DNA of 64,000 nt from the NCBI RefSeq assembly GCF_019061125.1, contig NZ_JAHQYI010000001.1, forward strand, positions 496,001 through 560,000, written 5' to 3'. The stretch's first letter is position 1; each line of letters opens with the position of its first letter. This stretch comes from Microbacterium sp. NC79 (lineage in GTDB: Bacteria; Actinomycetota; Actinomycetes; Actinomycetales; Microbacteriaceae). Under the pieces are notes generated by a model. It was not told where the DNA came from and ran no database searches. It saw only the letters and a program-made list of their open reading frames with translations. Below, piece by piece: positions 19,287 to 29,732 of the stretch. A program made the position numbers and the translations under genes.

Positions 19287-19547
19287 TCTGCGCGTCTGGT
19301 GCTGTCGGTCTGAGCGTTTGCGGAGCACTTCCTTCGGGTCTCCGGGAAGAGTCTTTTCCGTTGGCTGTGAGCGCTCTTCGCGGTACGGAGAAGTCGCACC
19401 CAATCTACGGAGGTCGCCACCCTGGTGTGCGGGGATTTTTGGTTCCTCTCCCGGCCTTTCCTTACATGAGAGGCCTCTCATCTCTGAACTCGTGCGGAGA
19501 TCAGCACGAATCTCTTGTCGCCATATAAAGGCGCTCATACGTTCTGG
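19287..19547. other. intergenic region between the giant surface genes
   Basis: The reading frame of the second giant gene stays open upstream to 19318. This stretch nevertheless lacks a ribosome-binding site, and the conserved leader and shared MSNSRS start lie further downstream, so I treat it as non-coding. An AT-rich CATATAAAGG at 19522-19531 is a possible -10 region. Confidence 0.5.
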
Positions 19548-19632
19548 GTGTCGCTTGGGAATCCTGTGCATCTTTCTGAGCGATCGCCGGCGATCTCCCA
19601 CGTCAGCGAGCAGCAATCGAAGGAATCTCGTC
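19548..19632 (+). promoter_or_regulatory. conserved leader with 14-bp palindrome before giant surface gene 2
   Basis: This is the counterpart of the leader at 12461-12543. It contains a perfect palindrome, GATCGCCGGCGATC at 19582-19595. The first leader keeps only the eight-base core. The CGAAGGAATC block near the end supplies the ribosome-binding site, nine bases before the ATG at 19633. The palindrome is a candidate operator. Confidence 0.6.
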
Positions 19633-22600
19633 ATGTCGAACTCGCGATCTGGATGGTCAGCCAAGCGCAACCGTCGGGCAACGCACGTCCCTACCAGCAG
19701 GTGGGACAGACTCATGGGCCGCACCGGCCTTAGTCAGCGCAACGCGAGAGATGGAGCGGAGCCGGGCGGCGGCCGCGTGCATAAGTGGGCGGCGCTCATC
19801 GCCGTCGGCGCGGTCGTCTTCGGTGGCGTTGTCGCGGTCGACTCCGTCAACGCGCCACCGGCAGACGCCGCGACGATCACGGTGCCTGCCGGGCAAGACG
19901 TGCAAGCACGCATGGAGAAGCACGTCGGATACACCAACTCGCAAGCGCAAAATGGCACTGCCAACGCGACCACCGGCGATGATTATCGGTATGGCTCAGC
20001 GGTCAGTTCGACGAACTCCGGATCGATCACCAACCCCGGTGGCTCAGCAGGAACCGCGGGGGCTTCTTACTCGGATGGATACACCGCGTACATTTCAAGC
20101 GGTAGCACCGCCTGGACTGCACACGGTGACCAGAACGGTAGCGCGGGGCAGCTCGCGCTTTCCGATCAGAGCGCGCTTGGGTTCGCCCCGCGAAGCATCT
20201 CAACGGTCGAAACTGGTCAGATCTTCAACCTGGGCCGCATGGCTCACAAGAACAATCCCGTCCAGGCGACGAATCAGTGGTACCGCGGTGACATGGACAT
20301 CAGGTTCCTCGAGATGGACCTGTCCTACACATGGCAGATGAATGAGACGCCCAACTTGTGTTCTGGCAACAACTGTGCGGATGACTTCACGAACTTTCTG
20401 AACCAGATCTCCCCGCAAACATTCGTGAGCAACGGCCTCACCTACACCCTGGTTATCCAGGGCTTTGTTGCGCCACAGGGGGCGAACAACTCGTGTAACG
20501 CGACGGTGACCAGCCTGGGTGGCGTGATCAACCAGTTCCGTACGGTTGAGGGCACGACCACCTACGGATGTCTCTACGCGTCCGTCGAGCAGGTTCGTCA
20601 GGTCACGATTAACAAGAACGTGGTGTCCCCGTACGCGACGGCGCCGGCGCAGACGTTCAACTTCACCAGCTCGTCGACCCTCGCGGGCTCGCCGTGGGGT
20701 AGCAACTTCACCCTGACGAACGGTCAGAGCGTCACCCGCACCTACAACAGTGGTGAAGCCATTACCATCACCGAGGGTGCACAGTCGGCTCCGTGGTCAT
20801 TCACGAGCGTTGCTTGCGTTGACGGCACGGGAGCAGCCGTTCCGGGCGTCACCGTGAGCGGCCGAGCGGTCACCATTCCGCGTGGAACCACGGCGACAAC
20901 GGCACAGGCCGCGCCGATTACGTGTACTTACACCAACACCTACACGCCAACGGCAACAGTCACGCTCGTCAAGCAGGTCACCTCGACAGGGCAGCAGGCT
21001 CCTGTTGCGCAGCCGGCGCACTGGACGCTGAGCGCACTCGGACAGGGCGTAGTCAGCGGCCAGACCGTATCTGGTCCTGGTAACTCCACCACGGTCACGA
21101 ACCAGACGGTTATTGCCGGCACCTACCGCCTGAGCGAAGTTGCCAACAACGCAGGCACGACAGGTGGCTACGTGCAGAACGGGCCGTGGACGTGTACAAA
21201 CAACGTCACGGTCAACGCGAACAACGAAATAACGCTGACGCATGGCCAGTCCACGACCTGTACGGTCAAGAACCTCTTCCAGACCGGCTCGCTTGAGATC
21301 ACGAAGACTGTGACCTCACCGGCGGGCGGCTACACGCAGGGCACCGCGAAGGCGTTTACCGCGCAGTACTCCTGCACCGTCGGCGGCGGAGCACCATTTG
21401 GCGGTCAGGTGACCGTCAACCCGGCAGCCACCAACGGCAACGCCGGCTCCGTCGTGACGGTTCCGAACCTTCCCGCAGGCGCCAGCTGCACCGTGACGGA
21501 GCTGAACGCTCCGACCGGCACCTCTACCGACCTTGCCAATGGCTCGTACGTCTGGGGCGCACCGGTTGTCAACCCTGGCGCTGCCGTACAGATTCCGGCG
21601 AACTCCGCGGTGCGGGTCAACCTCACCAACGCGGTCACGCAGAACACCGGCTCGCTCGTCATTAGCAAGCAGGTCACGCCGCGCGCCGGCGTGCCGAGCA
21701 CGGGCTACACCGGTGACACCCGCACCTTCGCTATTAACTACGCGTGTGTAATCGGCGCTGCAACGACGGCGTCGGGCACGGTCAACCTGGCCGCAGGCCA
21801 GAGCACGACGGTGACCGGAGTTCCGGCAACGTCGACCTGTACCCTGAGCGAGACTCTCGCGCAGCAGCCCGGCGACTTCGCCAACGCGTCGTTCCGCTGG
21901 GACGGCAACGCCTTCACACAGCCGGCGGTCATCGCGACCAACGGCCAGTCGAGCGGTTCGGTACAGAACTTCTTCACGCGTGACATGGCTAACCTGACGA
22001 TCAACAAGACCGTTCAGGGTGGCGGATACACCGCGGGCGACTTCACGATCAACTACGCGTGTGCTCAGGGAGATGTTGGCATCAGCGGAAGCGTCTCGCT
22101 TGCTCACGGCGAGTCCGAGACGGTTCAGGTTCCGTCCGGCGTCTCCTGCACTGTCGCGGAGACCGCAGCTCGTCCCGACCTCGCTCCCGGATACGTGTGG
22201 GGTGACCCGACCTACACGGGTCTCACCAACGGTTCCGTCACGGCCACGGTGGCGCAGCCCGCAACCGTCACGGTCACCAACCCCACCGCGATCGGCTTCA
22301 ACCGCATCTCGGTTGACAAGGAGATCGCGAACTACGCGGCTCAGGTCAGCGCAGGCACCTCGTTCGAAATCACGGTGGCATGTGATGCGCCCGCTCAGGG
22401 CGAAGCCACGAACTACACGGGTGTCTTCACCTTCACGACGCCGCTCGATGCTGCACAGCAGACGCCGTACCTGCCGATCGGAACCTCGTGCACGGTCGTT
22501 GAGACCAGCATGCCGAGCGGAAGCACGAACCTGCCAGGTGCATCGTACGCATGGTCGACGACTCCGACCTACGACCCCGCAGGCGGAACCGTCACGGTTC

Positions 22601-25600
22601 CGGAGTCCACGACGCCGGCGCTTGTGACGGTCACGAACGACGTCAACCGCGTCTACGGCCCGCTGTCGATCACGAAGTCGGTAGTCAACAACGCGTCGGT
22701 CGCGCTGACTGACCCCTTCACCGGCACCTGGGCATGTACGTTCGGTGGCGAACCGCACGCGAGCGGAACTTGGACGGTTCCGGCAGCGGGTGGCACAGCA
22801 ACGCTGAGCGACACGACCGGCGACCACGCGGCGCTTCTCGTCGGCAGCATCTGTAGCGTTACAGAAACTGACCCGACCAACCCGGTTCCTGGTGACAACT
22901 CCTACAGCTGGGCCGTCTCCCTGCCTTCGGACATCCTGCCCGTCACGGCTAACGGCACCAGCGCGACGGTGACCAACACCATCACGCGCACGACCGGTTC
23001 GTTCTCGGTCGCCAAGAGCGTGACAGGTGGTACCGCCGGTGAGCAGTTCGCCGCCACGGACTTCACGTTCGACTACGTCTGTGACGCACCGAGCGGTCCG
23101 GACATCAGCGGAACCATTGCCGTTGCCGCCGGTGCAAGCGCCAGCGGACCGGATGGCATTCCGGCCGGCTCGATCTGTACCGTCACCGAGCGCACCGGAG
23201 GCGACCTGCCGGTTCCGGTTGACCCGTACCGCTGGGATGGTGTGACCTTCTCGACCACGGGTGCCGTTGGCACGCCGGTCGCAGACGGTATTCGCTTCAC
23301 GACTCCGGCTGACGGCGCGGCGGTTGCGGTAGCGGCGACGAACAGCATTTCGGCTCGCACCGGTAGCGTCAGCGTCACCAAGGCGGTCACGCCGTTGGCA
23401 GACGGATTCACCGGAGGCTCGAACGAGATCTTCCCGATGACCCTGACCTGCACGAACCCGGCAACGGGCAATTCGGCACAGATCGGCGCAACCGAGTCGA
23501 TCGCTAATGGTGGCACGGCCACCTGGAGCGATATCCCGATCGGCGTCGTATGTACGGTTCAGGAAGGCGCGATTGACGAAGGCCTGAAGGATGCTTCCTT
23601 CGCTTGGGCTGCCCCCACCTACAGCCACACGGCGGGAGTCACGGTTCTTGAATCTGACACTCCGGTCATGACCGTCACCAACTCCATGGTGCGGGTCTAC
23701 GGCGAGGTCACGGTCGCGAAGTTCTTCGATGACGGCGGCTTCTCCGGAGTCGTGGCAGCAGAGCGCACCTATAGCGGTGACTGGTCATGTTCCTACGGCG
23801 GCGACGTTGTCGCAGCTGGCACGTGGAGCGGAACCGGTTCGTCTGCTGGCACCAACGCCACGCTCACCGCGACAACAGGATCGGCGACGCAGGTTCTGCT
23901 CACCTCCTCCTGCACGGTGACGGAAAACTCGCCGAGTGCACCGAGCGCGACAGATGGATCGTTCTACTGGCTTGACCCCGTTCTCGTCGGTGTGACTTCG
24001 GTCAGCCAGACGACGAGCAGCAACCAGATGACGGTGGCCAACGAAGTTGCGCGCAACACCGGATCGGTGACGGTCGCCAAGACTCTCTCCGGCCAGACCA
24101 GCGGCTACACGGGTGAGGGCTTCGCCGGGTTCCCTGTGGGTATCGCCTGTGCGCTTAACGAAGCGGATCTTCTGAACCCTGACGCTCCGAACCGCATGGT
24201 TTCTGAAGTGGCAGTCATGCCGGGCGTCGCAGCGGTACCGCTGATCACCAATGTTCCGCAGGGCTGGCTCTGTGGTGTCACCGAGGGTCCGTTCTCCGGA
24301 GGGCTCTTTGACGGCTCCTACGCGTGGGGCGACGAGAGCATCACGGTGGATGGTTCCGACACCAGCCGTCTGACGGTGGGTGAATCGCCGCGCGCTGTCG
24401 TGGTCGACAACCCCATCACTCGCGTCACCGGTGGCATTCAGATCACGAAGACAATCCCCGACGCTCTGATCGATGTCGTCAATGACGGCGCGGTCTACGC
24501 TGGCGACTACTCCTGCGTATACGCAGAAGGAACCGCCCGCGAAGAGACCTTCGCTGGCACCTGGACGCGGACAGGCACGGGCGACGCGGCGCTGACCGGT
24601 GACACCGTGTTGCCGCTCGGCACGATCTGTGAGGTCACCGAGGACGCGCCTGACGACAGTGACCTTGTCGATGCTTCGTGGTCGTGGGGTTCCCCGACGA
24701 TTACGGCAGAGTCGGCAACGGTCACGGCAAACGGACCGGCTTCGTTCACCGTCACGAACACCCCGGAGCGGGTGTACGCGACGATTTCGATCACGAAGCA
24801 GCTGAACGCTCCGCTTGGTAACGGTTTCGCCAACCCCGCGTTGACGGTCGGCGGTAGCTGGACGTGTGATTACGACGGAACAACGGTGGCTACCGGCCGC
24901 TGGACGGCTCCGGCTACGGGTGGCCTCGCTACCCTTGACCCGGTCAACCCGCAGATTCCGCTCACCTCAGAGTGCCGTTCGGTTGAAGACACTCTCGACA
25001 CCACCGTGTTCACCGACGCCTCGTATGTATGGGGCCCGCAACCTGCCGTTCAGTACGCTGGTGAGCTCGTTGCTGGTGAAACGGCAGGAATGACCATCGT
25101 CAACTCCGTCGACCGCGTCTACGGTCAGTTTGCGATCACGAAGCTCATCAACCGTGGTGAGGGCGTCAACGACACCGCCCCCTCGACGGGTATTGAGTAC
25201 ACCGGTACGTACGCATGTTCGTACAACGGTGTGGAAGAAGCGGCAAAGACGTGGAGCCTCATCGGTACCGGAACCTTCACAGCTCCTGATGCGTACTACG
25301 TCGGCACCGAGTGCCGCATCATCAGCGAGAACGATCCGTCGGCACCGGTGCCTGGTGACGACTCCTACCAGTGGGCGGGCAGCTCGTTCAGTGCCCCTGT
25401 CACGCTGAGCGCCAGCCCGGCGGTCGGAACGGCCACCGTGACCAACTCGGTCATTCGTGCTACTGGTGACTTCACGGTGACGAAGGCATTTGCCGGTGAC
25501 GCTTCCGGACTCCTGGAAGCAGACTCGCAGTACACCTTCGAGTGGGGCTGTGTTGCCGACAACGGTGACACGTTCCCGGCTGACGGTGAACCGAACACCT

Positions 25601-28600
25601 TCGCCATCCCGGCTGGTGGTGCGTGGAGCCCAGAGATGAGCATCCCGATTGGTAGCGAGTGCACGGTCGAGGAAACGATCCTGCCCGCTGTCACCGACCC
25701 GTCCTTCACCTGGTCGACCGCGATGTCGATCACGGGAGCCACGGGCACAGCTACCGGCTCGTCGATGGTCTTCGAAACGCCAACGAACGCGGAGACGACG
25801 GTCATCGTGACCGCAACCAACACGCTGAACCGTGCGAACGGCAGCTACGCGGTGGCGAAGTCGTCTGACCCGATCAGCGGAAGCACCGTCAAGCCTGGCG
25901 ACACCATCACCTACACGGTGACGGTCACGCCCGGTCCGGTGGGCTTCGTTGACAATGTGGTCGTCACCGATGACATGAGCGCGGTGCTGCCATACGCCAC
26001 CCTCGACAACACCAGCATCGTCGCATCTCAGGGTGCGGCGGCAGCCTCCGGCTCGTCGCTGGTGTGGACGATCGGACGCGTCAACGTTGGCGAACCGCTC
26101 ACCCTCACCTACACGGTGACGGTGAACCCCGATCAGTGGGGTGTGGAGCTGCGTAACAGCGTGTCGGCTACGGGTGAATTCCCGCCGACCAGCTGCGAGC
26201 TGTGCTCCACCGTTCACTACACGCCGGCGTGGAGCATCAACAAGAGCGCTGACCCGGCAAGCGGATCCGCGGTGGTCGGCGGTGACGTCATCACCTACGA
26301 ACTGTCGGCGATGAACACCACCGCACACGCAACAGTGACCGGTGCAATGGCGACGGATGACCTGAGCGGAGTACTCGCATACGCCGACCTTGTCGAACCG
26401 TTGCCAGCCGGCCTCACCCTCAGCGGTGGTGTACTCACCTGGGCCATCCCCTCGATGGCTCCGGGCGAGACGGCAACTGTCAACTACGCGGTGACCGTCA
26501 AGGACGGCTTCGACGGAGTGACGCTACAGAACAGCGTCGAACCCGGTGATGGTGGTGAGTGTGTCGAGAACTGCACGACGACACACCTCACGCCGAAGTG
26601 GGCACTGGCGAAGTCGAGTGACCCCGCGTCGGGCTCGAAGGTGTTGCCAGGTGAGGCAGTCACGTACACCCTCACCATCACGAACACCGGTTCGATCGAG
26701 GTGCCATCGGCCATCGCAACGGACAACCTGAGCGACGTGCTCGCGCACGCTGACCTGGTGGATCCGCTCCCGGCCGGACTGACGTTGGTCGGCACGACCC
26801 TCACGTGGGATGCCGGAACGGTCGCCGTCGGCGGCGTCGAAACGGTGAGCTACACCGTGGTTGTCCACGATGACGCTCGCGGTGTGACGCTACGCAACGT
26901 GGTTGTTCCTGGAACGCCCGGTGGCGATTGCGAGGAGAACTGCACGACGGAGAACCCGGTTCCCGGCTGGTCGTTGACCAAGTCCAGCGACCCGGTATCG
27001 GGATCGTCGGTGCTGCCTGGTGACGAAGTTACTTACACGCTGACGGCTACCAACACCGGCCAGGTCGCTACCGCCGTCACCGCCGAGGACGACCTCACCG
27101 AGGTTCTTGCTCACGCCGAACTCGTGGGAGATCTGCCTGCCGGCCTGACGCTCGATGGCACGACCCTCACGTGGGATGCTGGCGAGCTGGGCATCGGTGA
27201 GACGGTGACGGTGAGCTACACGGTCGTCGTTCACGACGACGCACTCGGTGAGACGCTGCGCAACGTGGTGGTTCCCACCACACCAGGCGGCGAATGTGAA
27301 GGCCCATGCACGACAGAACACCCGGTTCCGGCCTGGACGCTGACGAAGACCAGCGACCCGGCATCCGGATCCACTGTGATGCCAGGTGATGAAATCACCT
27401 ACACGCTGCTGATCACGAACACGGGCCCTGTCGACCTCGAGTCGGTGGAGGCAATCGACGACCTCAGCAACGTTTTGGATGACGCTGCACTGGTCGGAGA
27501 CCTACCTGACGCGCTGACGCTCGTTGGTACCACGCTCATGTGGGATGCCGGCGCCATCGCCGTCGAAGAATCGGTAACGGTCAGCTACACCGTGGTCGTG
27601 AACGATGACGCCTGGGGTGCAACCCTGCGCAACGTCGTGACACCGGAGACGCCAGGCGGCGAGTGCGAAGGCCCATGCTCGACTGAGCACCTGGTTCCGG
27701 CGTGGTCCCTGACCAAGACCAGCGACCCGGTCTCCGGTTCGACGGTCATGCCTGGTGACGAAGTGACGTACACGCTCACCATCACCAACACGGGCCCCGT
27801 CCTGGTGGAATCGGCAACGGCCGAGGATGACCTTGCGGATGTCCTGGCACACGCTGACCTGGTGGGTGAGTTGCCTGCGGGCCTGACGCTCGACGGCACC
27901 ACGCTCACGTGGGACGCTGGGCTCGTCGATGTCGAAGATTCGGTATCGGTCAGCTACACCGTGGTGATCCACGATGACGCTCGCGGTGCAACGCTGCGCA
28001 ACGTGGTCGTGCCGACCAGCCCGGGCGGCGAGTGCGAAGGTCCGTGCTCGACTGAGCACCTGGTTCCGGCGTGGTCGCTGACCAAGACCAGCGACCCGGT
28101 CTCCGGTTCGACGGTCATGCCTGGTGACGAAGTGACGTACACGCTCACGGTCACCAACACTGGTCCGGTCGCCGTGTCGGTGTCGGCAGAAGACGACCTG
28201 AGCCAGGTACTGGCAAACGCCGAGCTCGTGGGCGAGTTGCCTGCTGGCCTGACGCTTGAAGGCACCACGCTCACGTGGGATGCCGGTGAGGTCGGACTCG
28301 AAGGGTCCGTCTCGGTCAGCTACACCGTGGTCGTGAATGAGGACGCTCGTGGCGTGACGCTGCGCAACGTTGTCGTGCCGACCACGCCTGGCGGCGAGTG
28401 CGAAGGCCCGTGCGTGACTGAGCACCCGGTTCCGGCCTGGACGCTGAGCAAGACCAGCGAACCCGGATCGGGAGCAACGGTTCTGCCCGGTGACGAAATC
28501 ACCTACACGCTGGCGGTCACCAACACCGGTCCTGTCGCGATCGCGTCGGTCACGGCCGAAGACGACATGAGCGATGTGCTCGATGACGCTCAGCTCGTGG

Positions 28601-29676
28601 GCGAGCTGGCTGATGGTCTGACGCTCGAGGGCACAACCTTGACCTGGACCACCGGTGCGATCGCCATGGGTGAAACGGTGACGGTGAGCTACACGGTCAT
28701 GGTCAACGAAGATGCGCGTGGCGTCACGCTGCGCAACGTCGTCGTACCGACTACGCCTGGTGGCGAGTGTGTGGATGACTGCACGACAGAGAACCCGGTT
28801 CCGGCGTGGACGCTCACCAAGACCAGCGACCCAGCTTCGGGCTCGTCGGTTCTGCCTGGTGAAGAGATCACGTACACGCTGACGGCGACGAACACCGGTC
28901 CGGTTGCTCTTGAGGCGGTCACGTCTGTCGACAACCTGGCGGATGTGTTCGCACACGCTGACCTGGTCGGTGACTTGCCTGAAGGACTGACCCTCGACGG
29001 CACGACGCTGACCTGGACGATCGGCGCCCTCGACGTCGAAGAGTCGGTGTCGGTGAGCTACACGGTCAAGGTGCATGAAGATGCCCGCGGAGCCACGCTG
29101 CGCAACGTCGTCGTCCCGGTCACACCAGGCGGCGAGTGTGTCACCAGTTGCACGACTGACCACCTGGTTCCGGCGTGGACGCTCAGCAAGACCAGCGACC
29201 CGGCTTCGGGCTCGACGGTCAAGCCGGGTACCAACATCACCTACACGCTGACAGCGACGAACATCGGCGAGGTTCTCCTCACCGGCGCTCTCGGAGTCGA
29301 CGACATGAGCGGTGTGCTCGACAACGCCACCCTTGCAGGCAACCTGCCTGCCGGGCTCACCCTCAGCGGCGAGACGCTGACGTGGCAGATCCCGGACCTG
29401 GCGCCTGGCGCTACGGCCTCCGTGAGCTACATTGTCACGGTCAAGGCAGACGCAAAGGGCGTCACCATGAAGAACGTGGTGACACCGGCGGGTACGCCTG
29501 GTGGCGACTGCGTCGACAGCTGCTCGACTCAGCACAAGGTTCCGACGCCGCCGAAGCCGCTGCCGGCAACGGGTACCTCGGATGCCCTGCCGCTGGGCCT
29601 GGCTGGAGGCTTCGCACTCCTGGCCGGTGCAGTACTGCTGGTGATCCGTCGCAACCGTCGCGAAATGCAGGACTGA
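19633..29676 (+). CDS. giant LPXTG-anchored repeat surface protein
   Basis: The 3347-residue product starts MSNSRSGWS, matching the first giant protein. A membrane-type signal lies at about 51-70 (KWAALIAVGAVVFGGVVAV). The N-terminal globular region (about 80-320) contains FNLGRMAHKNNPV and two Cys-rich loops, and resembles choice-of-anchor modules. About fifteen DUF5979-like beta modules follow (ITKTVTSP, VTVAKTLSG and similar starts), most with two cysteines. Ten DUF11-type repeats of 122-123 residues then run from about 2070 to 3300. Each begins like WTLTKTSDPASGS and most end with GGECEGPC or close variants. LPATG at 3310-3314, a hydrophobic helix and an RRNRRE tail form the sorting signal. 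The protein should be a very long, wall-attached fibre. I chose ATG 19633 over upstream in-frame starts because of the ribosome-binding site and the shared leader. Confidence 0.88.
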   Translation: MSNSRSGWSAKRNRRATHVPTSRWDRLMGRTGLSQRNARDGAEPGGGRVHKWAALIAVGAVVFGGVVAVDSVNAPPADAATITVPAGQDVQARMEKHVGYTNSQAQNGTANATTGDDYRYGSAVSSTNSGSITNPGGSAGTAGASYSDGYTAYISSGSTAWTAHGDQNGSAGQLALSDQSALGFAPRSISTVETGQIFNLGRMAHKNNPVQATNQWYRGDMDIRFLEMDLSYTWQMNETPNLCSGNNCADDFTNFLNQISPQTFVSNGLTYTLVIQGFVAPQGANNSCNATVTSLGGVINQFRTVEGTTTYGCLYASVEQVRQVTINKNVVSPYATAPAQTFNFTSSSTLAGSPWGSNFTLTNGQSVTRTYNSGEAITITEGAQSAPWSFTSVACVDGTGAAVPGVTVSGRAVTIPRGTTATTAQAAPITCTYTNTYTPTATVTLVKQVTSTGQQAPVAQPAHWTLSALGQGVVSGQTVSGPGNSTTVTNQTVIAGTYRLSEVANNAGTTGGYVQNGPWTCTNNVTVNANNEITLTHGQSTTCTVKNLFQTGSLEITKTVTSPAGGYTQGTAKAFTAQYSCTVGGGAPFGGQVTVNPAATNGNAGSVVTVPNLPAGASCTVTELNAPTGTSTDLANGSYVWGAPVVNPGAAVQIPANSAVRVNLTNAVTQNTGSLVISKQVTPRAGVPSTGYTGDTRTFAINYACVIGAATTASGTVNLAAGQSTTVTGVPATSTCTLSETLAQQPGDFANASFRWDGNAFTQPAVIATNGQSSGSVQNFFTRDMANLTINKTVQGGGYTAGDFTINYACAQGDVGISGSVSLAHGESETVQVPSGVSCTVAETAARPDLAPGYVWGDPTYTGLTNGSVTATVAQPATVTVTNPTAIGFNRISVDKEIANYAAQVSAGTSFEITVACDAPAQGEATNYTGVFTFTTPLDAAQQTPYLPIGTSCTVVETSMPSGSTNLPGASYAWSTTPTYDPAGGTVTVPESTTPALVTVTNDVNRVYGPLSITKSVVNNASVALTDPFTGTWACTFGGEPHASGTWTVPAAGGTATLSDTTGDHAALLVGSICSVTETDPTNPVPGDNSYSWAVSLPSDILPVTANGTSATVTNTITRTTGSFSVAKSVTGGTAGEQFAATDFTFDYVCDAPSGPDISGTIAVAAGASASGPDGIPAGSICTVTERTGGDLPVPVDPYRWDGVTFSTTGAVGTPVADGIRFTTPADGAAVAVAATNSISARTGSVSVTKAVTPLADGFTGGSNEIFPMTLTCTNPATGNSAQIGATESIANGGTATWSDIPIGVVCTVQEGAIDEGLKDASFAWAAPTYSHTAGVTVLESDTPVMTVTNSMVRVYGEVTVAKFFDDGGFSGVVAAERTYSGDWSCSYGGDVVAAGTWSGTGSSAGTNATLTATTGSATQVLLTSSCTVTENSPSAPSATDGSFYWLDPVLVGVTSVSQTTSSNQMTVANEVARNTGSVTVAKTLSGQTSGYTGEGFAGFPVGIACALNEADLLNPDAPNRMVSEVAVMPGVAAVPLITNVPQGWLCGVTEGPFSGGLFDGSYAWGDESITVDGSDTSRLTVGESPRAVVVDNPITRVTGGIQITKTIPDALIDVVNDGAVYAGDYSCVYAEGTAREETFAGTWTRTGTGDAALTGDTVLPLGTICEVTEDAPDDSDLVDASWSWGSPTITAESATVTANGPASFTVTNTPERVYATISITKQLNAPLGNGFANPALTVGGSWTCDYDGTTVATGRWTAPATGGLATLDPVNPQIPLTSECRSVEDTLDTTVFTDASYVWGPQPAVQYAGELVAGETAGMTIVNSVDRVYGQFAITKLINRGEGVNDTAPSTGIEYTGTYACSYNGVEEAAKTWSLIGTGTFTAPDAYYVGTECRIISENDPSAPVPGDDSYQWAGSSFSAPVTLSASPAVGTATVTNSVIRATGDFTVTKAFAGDASGLLEADSQYTFEWGCVADNGDTFPADGEPNTFAIPAGGAWSPEMSIPIGSECTVEETILPAVTDPSFTWSTAMSITGATGTATGSSMVFETPTNAETTVIVTATNTLNRANGSYAVAKSSDPISGSTVKPGDTITYTVTVTPGPVGFVDNVVVTDDMSAVLPYATLDNTSIVASQGAAAASGSSLVWTIGRVNVGEPLTLTYTVTVNPDQWGVELRNSVSATGEFPPTSCELCSTVHYTPAWSINKSADPASGSAVVGGDVITYELSAMNTTAHATVTGAMATDDLSGVLAYADLVEPLPAGLTLSGGVLTWAIPSMAPGETATVNYAVTVKDGFDGVTLQNSVEPGDGGECVENCTTTHLTPKWALAKSSDPASGSKVLPGEAVTYTLTITNTGSIEVPSAIATDNLSDVLAHADLVDPLPAGLTLVGTTLTWDAGTVAVGGVETVSYTVVVHDDARGVTLRNVVVPGTPGGDCEENCTTENPVPGWSLTKSSDPVSGSSVLPGDEVTYTLTATNTGQVATAVTAEDDLTEVLAHAELVGDLPAGLTLDGTTLTWDAGELGIGETVTVSYTVVVHDDALGETLRNVVVPTTPGGECEGPCTTEHPVPAWTLTKTSDPASGSTVMPGDEITYTLLITNTGPVDLESVEAIDDLSNVLDDAALVGDLPDALTLVGTTLMWDAGAIAVEESVTVSYTVVVNDDAWGATLRNVVTPETPGGECEGPCSTEHLVPAWSLTKTSDPVSGSTVMPGDEVTYTLTITNTGPVLVESATAEDDLADVLAHADLVGELPAGLTLDGTTLTWDAGLVDVEDSVSVSYTVVIHDDARGATLRNVVVPTSPGGECEGPCSTEHLVPAWSLTKTSDPVSGSTVMPGDEVTYTLTVTNTGPVAVSVSAEDDLSQVLANAELVGELPAGLTLEGTTLTWDAGEVGLEGSVSVSYTVVVNEDARGVTLRNVVVPTTPGGECEGPCVTEHPVPAWTLSKTSEPGSGATVLPGDEITYTLAVTNTGPVAIASVTAEDDMSDVLDDAQLVGELADGLTLEGTTLTWTTGAIAMGETVTVSYTVMVNEDARGVTLRNVVVPTTPGGECVDDCTTENPVPAWTLTKTSDPASGSSVLPGEEITYTLTATNTGPVALEAVTSVDNLADVFAHADLVGDLPEGLTLDGTTLTWTIGALDVEESVSVSYTVKVHEDARGATLRNVVVPVTPGGECVTSCTTDHLVPAWTLSKTSDPASGSTVKPGTNITYTLTATNIGEVLLTGALGVDDMSGVLDNATLAGNLPAGLTLSGETLTWQIPDLAPGATASVSYIVTVKADAKGVTMKNVVTPAGTPGGDCVDSCSTQHKVPTPPKPLPATGTSDALPLGLAGGFALLAGAVLLVIRRNRREMQD
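25853..29545 (+). repeat. ten tandem ~369-bp DUF11 coding repeats
   Basis: Repeats begin near 25855, 26225, 26590, 26960, 27330, 27700, 28065, 28435, 28800 and 29170. Landmark GACTGAGCAC sequences at 27681, 28050 and 28416 show spacings of 369 and 366 bp. The units starting near 27700 and 28065 are almost identical at DNA level over their first 90 bases. Such similarity favours unequal recombination and length variation. Confidence 0.8.
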
Positions 29677-29732
29677 CACGTTGCTGAACAGTCGTCGACG
29701 CGGGGAGGTGCGGGCGTCACTGTGAAGCACGA

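Noticed and set aside
19318..19632. A 105-codon N-terminal extension of the second giant protein.
   Set aside because: The conserved leader and ribosome-binding site directly precede ATG 19633, and the protein from there matches the start of the first giant protein; the extension has no signal-peptide logic.
13837..28999. Very long open frames on the reverse strand inside both giant surface genes (up to more than 900 codons).
   Set aside because: They mirror the forward genes in a GC-rich codon pattern, have no ribosome-binding site or recognisable domain, and their composition (Arg/Val/His-rich) is that of antisense frames.
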